A stretch of DNA of 10,531 nucleotides from Syntrophaceae bacterium (GTDB lineage Bacteria; Desulfobacterota; SM23-61). The position numbers were made by a program, and so were the translations under genes. Below the pieces are notes generated by a model. That model had not been told where the DNA came from and ran no database searches. It saw nothing but the letters and a program-made list of their open reading frames with translations. Shown one piece after another: positions 6,442-10,531 of the stretch; position 1 is the first letter of the stretch; every line of letters starts with the position of its first letter. The stretch is taken from the NCBI GenBank assembly GCA_003154025.1, contig PMCE01000138.1, positions 959-11,489 on the forward strand, given 5' to 3'.

Positions 6442-6488
6442 GGGCCGGATGGAAAAGGGGTTCTTCCATCCGGCCCTGCTTCGGGCCG
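6442..6488 (+). promoter_or_regulatory. Overlapping hairpins in the alcohol dehydrogenase leader
   Basis: Arms GGGCCGGATGGAA (6442-6454) and TTCCATCCGGCCC (6464-6476) form a perfect 13-bp stem with a 9-nt loop. The last six bases of that stem, CGGCCC (6471-6476), can pair instead with GGGCCG (6483-6488) around a 6-nt loop. There is no U-tract, so this is not a simple terminator. It could affect mRNA stability or bind a regulator. Confidence 0.55.
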
Positions 6489-6544
6489 CGGAAATCAGAA
6501 TCCGATTAAGAGGCTGGAAATCAAGATCCCGAAAGGAGCGAAAG

Positions 6545-7702
6545 ATGGCCGGCAGGTATGAATTTCAGGTAACCACGCAGATCATTTACGGAAGGGACAG
6601 CTCGAGCCGGGTTGGAGAGGTGGCCGTTCGATTCGGCCTCAAGAAAGTCCAGGTCATTACCGATGCGGGCCTGGTCAAGGCGGGCACCGCCGAAAAAATT
6701 CTGCGGGCGCTGAAAGACAGCGGGGTCCAGACGGTCCTGTTCGATCGGGTGGAGTATAACCCCACTGTGCCGACGACGGATGCTGCCAGGAAACAATTCG
6801 GCGAGGAAAAATGTGACGGGATCGTGGCCGTGGGCGGGGGCAGTCCTATGGACGTGGGGAAGAGTGTGGGCATCCTGGCCACCAATCCCGGCTCGGCCGC
6901 GGATTACTTGGGAATCGGCAAAGTGAAAAACAAAGGGGTTCCGGTGATCTGCCTCCCGACCACCTCTGGGACCTCGGCGGAGATCACTGACGTGGCGGTG
7001 CTGAGCGAGCCGGAGAAAAAGACCAAAGTCGGGCTTCGAAGCCCCCAGGTCGCTCCCGCAGTGGCAATTCTCGACCCCCTGCTCACCCTTACGCTCCCCC
7101 CGGCTCCGACCCGGGAGTCGGGCCTTGATGCCCTGGCCCACGCCGTTGAGTCCTATGTTTGCCTGAACGCCTGGATTCCCACGGAAGCACTCACCCTGAA
7201 AGGCATCGAGTTGATCGGACGCCATCTGCGGACCGCGACCCACCAGGGGGGTGATTATGAAGCCCGGGATGGAGTGATGATGGGCAGCCTCCTGGCGGGT
7301 TTCGGACTGCACACGACCTGGGTCAACCTGGTGCACGCCATCACCGGGCCCCTCGGCGGCTTTTACAACCTGCCCCACGGCGCAGCCAACGCCATCGTCC
7401 TGCCCCATGCCATGCGGTTCCTGCTGCCGGGCGCCGTAACCAAGTTCGCCAACATCGCCCGAGTGCTCGGAGAAAAAGTCGACCAGGTTTCAGAACGCCA
7501 GGCAGCGGAGAGAGCCGTCGAGGCGGTGGAACAGCTTTCTCGGGATGTGGGCATGCCCCGAGGGCTGTCCTTTTACGGGGTCAAGGAGGCGGATTTGCCG
7601 AGGCTTGCCGAGACCATCTCCGGCAACGTCTATATTCTTCCCCTCTCTCCCCGAAGGGCTACGGCAGATGATATTCTAGGAATTTGCAGGGCCGCGCTGT
7701 AA
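6545..7702 (+). CDS. Iron-containing (group III) alcohol dehydrogenase
   Basis: A 385-aa NAD(P)-dependent dehydrogenase that interconverts alcohols and aldehydes in the cytoplasm. The N-terminal Rossmann-like half carries GGGS at residues 97-100 (VGGGSPMDVGKSVG) and the PTTSGTSAE segment at 138-146. The helical half supplies the metal ligands expected for the family, D195, H199, H264 and H278, in ESGLDALAHAVE, LVHAI and NLPHGAAN. I chose ATG 6545 because AAAGGAG lies 7 bp upstream and the family's usual N-terminus (YEFQVTTQIIYG) begins at once. The in-frame ATG at 6440 would add 35 untypical residues that run through the leader hairpin. The gene is divergent from csp and convergent with rpoD. 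Group III members act on 1,2-propanediol, butanol, ethanol, 1,3-propanediol and others, so the substrate is open. Confidence 0.94.
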   Translation: MAGRYEFQVTTQIIYGRDSSSRVGEVAVRFGLKKVQVITDAGLVKAGTAEKILRALKDSGVQTVLFDRVEYNPTVPTTDAARKQFGEEKCDGIVAVGGGSPMDVGKSVGILATNPGSAADYLGIGKVKNKGVPVICLPTTSGTSAEITDVAVLSEPEKKTKVGLRSPQVAPAVAILDPLLTLTLPPAPTRESGLDALAHAVESYVCLNAWIPTEALTLKGIELIGRHLRTATHQGGDYEARDGVMMGSLLAGFGLHTTWVNLVHAITGPLGGFYNLPHGAANAIVLPHAMRFLLPGAVTKFANIARVLGEKVDQVSERQAAERAVEAVEQLSRDVGMPRGLSFYGVKEADLPRLAETISGNVYILPLSPRRATADDILGICRAAL

Positions 7703-7741
7703 AGGAATTTGCCAAGGAAGCAGAGAGGAGGTGCGAAACCA

Positions 7742-7781
7742 CCCCCTCGAAAATCTCCTCGTCCGGTGAGGATTTCGGGGG
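7742..7781. terminator. Imperfect stem-loop between convergent genes, possible shared terminator
   Basis: CCCCC (7742-7746) and GGGGG (7777-7781) close an interrupted stem that also pairs CGAAA with TTTCG and TCCTC with GAGGA. It lies in the 89-bp gap between the dehydrogenase stop and the rpoD stop. Neither strand has a clear U-tract, so its strength as a terminator is uncertain. Confidence 0.4.
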
Positions 7782-7791
7782 AAGACCAATC

Positions 7792-9525
7792 TTAACCCTC
7801 TGCGAATGCTCTCAGCATCCTGGACCGGGAAGGATGGCGCAGCTTACGGAGAGCTTTGGTCTCGATCTGGCGGATCCGCTCCCGGGTCACGGAAAAAGTC
7901 TCGCCCACTTCCTCCAGGGTGTGCTCTCCTTCTTCACCGATCCCGAAACGCATCCGCAAGACCTTCTCTTCCCGGGGGGTCAAGGTGGAGAGAACCTCGC
8001 GCGCCCGTTTGGACAGATCCATGTTGGTCATGGCCTCCATGGCGTGAACCGTCTTCTGGTCTTCGATAAAATCCCCGAGAAAGTCCTCCGCATCTTCTCC
8101 GATGGGAGTGTCCAGGGAGATGGGCTCCCGGACGACCTTCAGGATCTCGCGGACCTTCTCCGCCGGAAGGTCCATGCGTCTGCCGATCTCCTCGGGGGTG
8201 GGTTCCCGTCCGATCTTCTGCAGAAGATGATGGGAGACCTTGAGGAGCTTGTTGATGGTCTCGTTCATGTGCACCGGGAGACGGATGGTCCGGGACTGGT
8301 CGGCAATGGCCCGGGTGACGGCCTGCCGGATCCACCAGGTGGCATACGTACTGAACTTATGCCCGCGCCGGTAATCGAACTTCTCCACCGCCTTGATGAG
8401 ACCGATGTTGCCTTCCTGGACGAGGTCCAACAGGTGGAGGCCGCGATTGATGTACTTTTTGGCGATGGAAACGACAAGCCTCAGGTTGGCCTTGATCATC
8501 TCGTTCCGGCTCATTTCGGTTTTGATCTCGGCGCGGTAGATGACCTGGAGCAGCCGTTTCAGTCCGGGAAGCGGCAGATGGGCTTCTTTCTCAATCCGGG
8601 TCCTCCTGCTCTGGGCTTTCTTCAGGGCCTCATGAAAATCATCAAAAGTCTCCCTCTTCACGTGCCGTTCAGCCAGCCTTTTGCGGAATTCCCGGGGGTG
8701 TCTTCCTTTCAGCCGGAGAAATGCGCGGAATTCTTCGATGGAAATCCGGGATCGATCCTGAAGGTCCAGGATTTCATCTTCCACCTTGGCTGCCCGCTCC
8801 CCCGAGTCTTTCAACCTTCTGATGGTTTTTTCCAAAATCCCTGTTTTCCGGTTGACCTCCCTCAGCAGCGGGATGCTCATTTCCTTTATCTCCCGCAGAT
8901 GGGATTCCAGTTTCGCCCGATTCCCTTCGGTGACCCGCGCCGCGCCGAGACGTCCCCTCGTATCCTGAATTTTCTTGACCAGCGTTTTGATCTTCGGAAT
9001 CAAGGCCAGCAGAGTTTGGGCATCCAATTCTTCATCGAAGGGGGATTCACCCTCCATAATCTGAGGTGGCTTCTCGGTGGACTTCGCCAAGGATTTCAAC
9101 CAGGCTTCCAGACGGGAGACCTCTTCAAGATACAGGGGCACAGCGACAACGGCGTCGATCAACTCTTCTTCCCCTTCCTCGATTTTCTTGGCGATCTCCA
9201 CCTCTTTTTCGCGGGTCAAAAGAGAAACCGCACCGATCTCTTTAAGATACAGAGCGACCGGGTCTTGTTGCTTCTCTTCCTTGGGTTTCCGCTCCTGTTC
9301 TTCCTTTTCCTCCACGGAAAACAGTCCTTCCTCTTCGGTTTCAATCGGCTCCTCCGCCTTGGGAGGGGCATCGACCAACTCGATGTTCATTTCTCCAATT
9401 TTCGTAATGATTTCATCGATCTGATCCGGGGAAACGACCTCGGGCGGAAGAAATTCATTCAACTCCGCGTAGGTTAAATACCCCTTTTCTTTTCCAATTT
9501 TAAGCAGCTGATCAACCTTTTCCAT
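7792..9525 (-). CDS. rpoD: Primary (housekeeping) RNA polymerase sigma factor, sigma70
   Basis: The 577-aa protein has the full layout of a group 1 sigma factor. Region 1.1 is at about residues 1-55, followed by an acidic/Lys-rich linker (55-87). Region 1.2 starts at [12 protein letters not shown] (87-98). A non-conserved helical insert runs to about 340. Region 2 begins at [18 protein letters not shown] (341-358), with -10 recognition and melting residues in [20 protein letters not shown] (383-402). Region 3 follows, with the 3.2 finger in [18 protein letters not shown] (470-487). Region 4 (503-571) has the -35-binding helix-turn-helix in [20 protein letters not shown] (536-555). It is slightly shorter than E. 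coli RpoD (613 aa). The ribosome site is modest (GGGAAAGG before the ATG at 9525). No dnaG lies directly upstream; instead a 300-bp gap and a divergent LysM gene follow. Confidence 0.97.
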   Translation of the reverse strand: MEKVDQLLKIGKEKGYLTYAELNEFLPPEVVSPDQIDEIITKIGEMNIELVDAPPKAEEPIETEEEGLFSVEEKEEQERKPKEEKQQDPVALYLKEIGAVSLLTREKEVEIAKKIEEGEEELIDAVVAVPLYLEEVSRLEAWLKSLAKSTEKPPQIMEGESPFDEELDAQTLLALIPKIKTLVKKIQDTRGRLGAARVTEGNRAKLESHLREIKEMSIPLLREVNRKTGILEKTIRRLKDSGERAAKVEDEILDLQDRSRISIEEFRAFLRLKGRHPREFRKRLAERHVKRETFDDFHEALKKAQSRRTRIEKEAHLPLPGLKRLLQVIYRAEIKTEMSRNEMIKANLRLVVSIAKKYINRGLHLLDLVQEGNIGLIKAVEKFDYRRGHKFSTYATWWIRQAVTRAIADQSRTIRLPVHMNETINKLLKVSHHLLQKIGREPTPEEIGRRMDLPAEKVREILKVVREPISLDTPIGEDAEDFLGDFIEDQKTVHAMEAMTNMDLSKRAREVLSTLTPREEKVLRMRFGIGEEGEHTLEEVGETFSVTRERIRQIETKALRKLRHPSRSRMLRAFAEG

Positions 9526-9817
9526 TTATCTGGCCTTTCCCTAAAGAAGAAGAAAATCAAATTCTTACTGACCGAAGCCATTCCCAGAAAAATCCTATCG
9601 GCTTTTTTCCCTCATCCTTTAGCCGCCGACCCCCTTAGAAACATCGATTGTTAATTAAAATCCTCCACAAACCTAATATAATCCTTTTTTCTTGCTTTTA
9701 CACCCCGTAAGCCTAACGATCTCTATTTTGTTAGATGCATGAATTGAAGAGTTGATCGGGGTTTGGGAAAAGGAAGTCCCCCATCCATATTCATTTTCCG
9801 TAGACCCTGTTTTTGCC
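9526..9817. other. Intergenic region between rpoD and the LysM gene, no gene seen
   Basis: This stretch is more AT-rich than the flanking genes and contains no convincing ORF or RNA gene. It must hold the rpoD promoter on the minus strand. A TATATT (9680-9675) is a possible -10, but I find no good -35 at the right distance, so I do not call a promoter. Confidence 0.6.
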
Positions 9818-9846
9818 TTGACGGAATCCTATGCGTTCAATAAAAT
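9818..9846 (+). promoter_or_regulatory. Sigma70-type promoter for the LysM-lipoprotein pair
   Basis: TTGACG (9818-9823), a 17-bp spacer and TAAAAT (9841-9846) each match the consensus in five of six bases. The start should be near 9853. The ATG at 9831 lies in the spacer and so cannot be the start codon of a transcript from this promoter. Confidence 0.7.
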
Positions 9847-9905
9847 TGACAAATATGGTTTTCATTATTTCCTTTAGAGGGCGGGGATCGCAGAGGAAAG
9901 AACGG

Positions 9906-10085
9906 GTGAGCGAACCTTGGGACTCCACGCAATGGCATGCGGTGAAGAAAGGGGAGACCCTGCGGAAGGTTGTCGAGCAGTACTACAGCGACGAAAGCCT
10001 TTATAAAAAGATTTTTGAGGCCAGCCAGGATATTCTTTCCGACCCCAACCTGATCAAGGTGGGGCAGAAACTCAGAATCTCATAA
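9906..10085 (+). CDS. Short LysM-domain protein
   Basis: From the GTG at 9906 the product is 59 aa and consists almost wholly of one LysM domain: WHAVKKGETLRKVVEQYY, a middle segment SLYKKIFEASQDIL, and the closing IKVGQKLRI. The longer middle resembles the LysM of YgaU-type proteins (ANLYNKIFEAN-like) rather than the short peptidoglycan hydrolase type. LysM domains bind N-acetylglucosamine-containing polymers such as peptidoglycan. I chose GTG 9906 because GAGGAAAG precedes it and the promoter lies further upstream. An in-frame ATG at 9855 would add a short hydrophobic then basic stretch that is not a convincing signal peptide. Without a signal the protein would remain cytoplasmic, which is odd for a wall binder but known for YgaU-like proteins. 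A lipoprotein gene follows 18 bp later. Confidence 0.82.
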   Translation: MSEPWDSTQWHAVKKGETLRKVVEQYYSDESLYKKIFEASQDILSDPNLIKVGQKLRIS

Positions 10086-10103
10086 CGAAAAGGAGGAAGG
10101 AAG

Positions 10104-10531
10104 ATGATGAAGAAAGGTTTTGCTCTGTTTGCCGTCTTACTTGTGGGGTGCATGCTGGTGGTGGGCTGCTCGCGGGACAAAGAGCCGGCAGAAGCGGCGA
10201 TCAAAGCGGCAGAGGCGGCCGTGGGTGCAGCCAAGGCGGAGGCGGCAAAATATGTCCCCGATCAGGTCAAAGGTCTGGAAGATGCCTTGAAGGCGGCCAA
10301 AGACTCCTTTGAAAAGAAAGAATACACCCAGGCGCTGAATGCGGCTAAAGACCTCCCCGCCAAGGCCAAGGACCTCGCCGCCGCGGCCGAGGCCAAAAAG
10401 GCCGAGATGACCAAAGCCTGGGAAGAGACGGCGGCAGACCTTCCAAAGATGCTGGAGGCCATCAAGAGCCGGGTGGACGTTCTCTCCAAGAGCAAAAAGC
10501 TTCCTGCTGATTTGGACAAAGCCAAGTTTGA
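10104..10531 (+). CDS. Ala/Lys-rich helical lipoprotein, DUF4398-like (3' end cut by window)
   Basis: The frame is open to the window end, with 142 codons seen. The start has AGGAGGAAGG just upstream; ATG 10104 and ATG 10107 are both possible. The N-terminus is a lipoprotein signal: KK at 3-4, hydrophobic 6-14, then two candidate lipobox cysteines, C16 (LVGC) and C22 (VVGC). C22 is favoured because it gives a normal-length signal, and Ser at +2 suggests the outer membrane. The mature part is strongly helical with alanine repeats (EAAIKAAEAAVGAAKAEAAKYVPDQ). A pattern of A...A with YVP and KKEYTQALNAAKDL resembles the DUF4398 type of periplasmic helical domain. It is probably co-transcribed with the LysM gene 18 bp upstream, which suggests an envelope-related role; the exact function is unknown. 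Confidence 0.87.
   Translation, partial: MMKKGFALFAVLLVGCMLVVGCSRDKEPAEAAIKAAEAAVGAAKAEAAKYVPDQVKGLEDALKAAKDSFEKKEYTQALNAAKDLPAKAKDLAAAAEAKKAEMTKAWEETAADLPKMLEAIKSRVDVLSKSKKLPADLDKAKF

Noticed and set aside
6440..6544. 35-residue N-terminal extension of the alcohol dehydrogenase from ATG 6440
   Set aside because: The family N-terminus starts just after ATG 6545, which has its own Shine-Dalgarno. The extension runs through a perfect hairpin and is Arg-rich without similarity to the family.
6421..6561. 46-codon frame from ATG 6421 overlapping the dehydrogenase start
   Set aside because: The AGGAG lies only 2 nt from the ATG, the product has no recognisable feature, and the region is better explained as a structured leader.
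7684..9477. A 597-codon open frame on the plus strand opposite rpoD
   Set aside because: It lies almost entirely antisense to an unmistakable sigma70 gene. Its translation is low in recognisable motifs and rich in Gly/Pro/Phe/Asp, as expected of a reverse-complement shadow in GC-rich DNA. It also begins inside the end of the dehydrogenase gene.
9831..9905. ATG 9831 or ATG 9855 as start of the LysM protein
   Set aside because: ATG 9831 lies inside the promoter spacer and ATG 9855 sits at the predicted transcript start without a ribosome site. GTG 9906 has GAGGAAAG ahead of it.

Overview
The window looks like ordinary chromosome from a GC-rich anaerobic or facultative bacterium. The mix of genes suggests Desulfobacterota or a relative: a Dpp/Opp transporter, a cobalamin-type radical SAM enzyme, an iron-type alcohol dehydrogenase, a small RRM protein, a Csp, and an Ala/Lys-rich lipoprotein beside a LysM domain. 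This placement is inference from gene content; no rRNA or tRNA is present to confirm it.

Layout. (1) Positions 2-2898, plus strand: the last three genes of a peptide/nickel-type ABC importer (permease and two ATPases), tightly packed. The other permease and the binding protein would lie upstream, outside the window. (2) 3036-3830, plus: an exported protein of unknown function with a Pro-rich tail, followed by a strong stem-loop. (3) 6164-3912, minus: cold-shock protein, then a single-RRM RNA-binding protein, then a radical SAM enzyme with a B12-binding-like N-terminus, read in that order. (4) 6165-6544: a divergent control region with one sigma70-type promoter per direction. (5) 6545-7702, plus: iron-containing alcohol dehydrogenase. 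(6) 9525-7792, minus: the primary sigma factor RpoD, convergent with the dehydrogenase. (7) 9818-10531, plus: a strong promoter, a short LysM protein, and a lipoprotein cut by the window end.

The most interesting part is the csp control region. Its only good promoter lies upstream of a textbook intrinsic terminator (stem plus ten U) in the roughly 130-nt leader. An earlier leader segment can pair over 9 bp with the 5' arm of that terminator, which is the layout of a transcription attenuator. Because Csp proteins are known to melt terminator hairpins, a self-controlled RNA-chaperone operon is a reasonable hypothesis. The dehydrogenase leader on the other side has its own pair of overlapping, mutually exclusive hairpins.

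I see no CRISPR array, insertion sequence, prophage, toxin-antitoxin or defence system, and no clear sign of an entirely new multi-gene system. The novelty here is regulatory, plus the unassigned substrate of the radical SAM enzyme.
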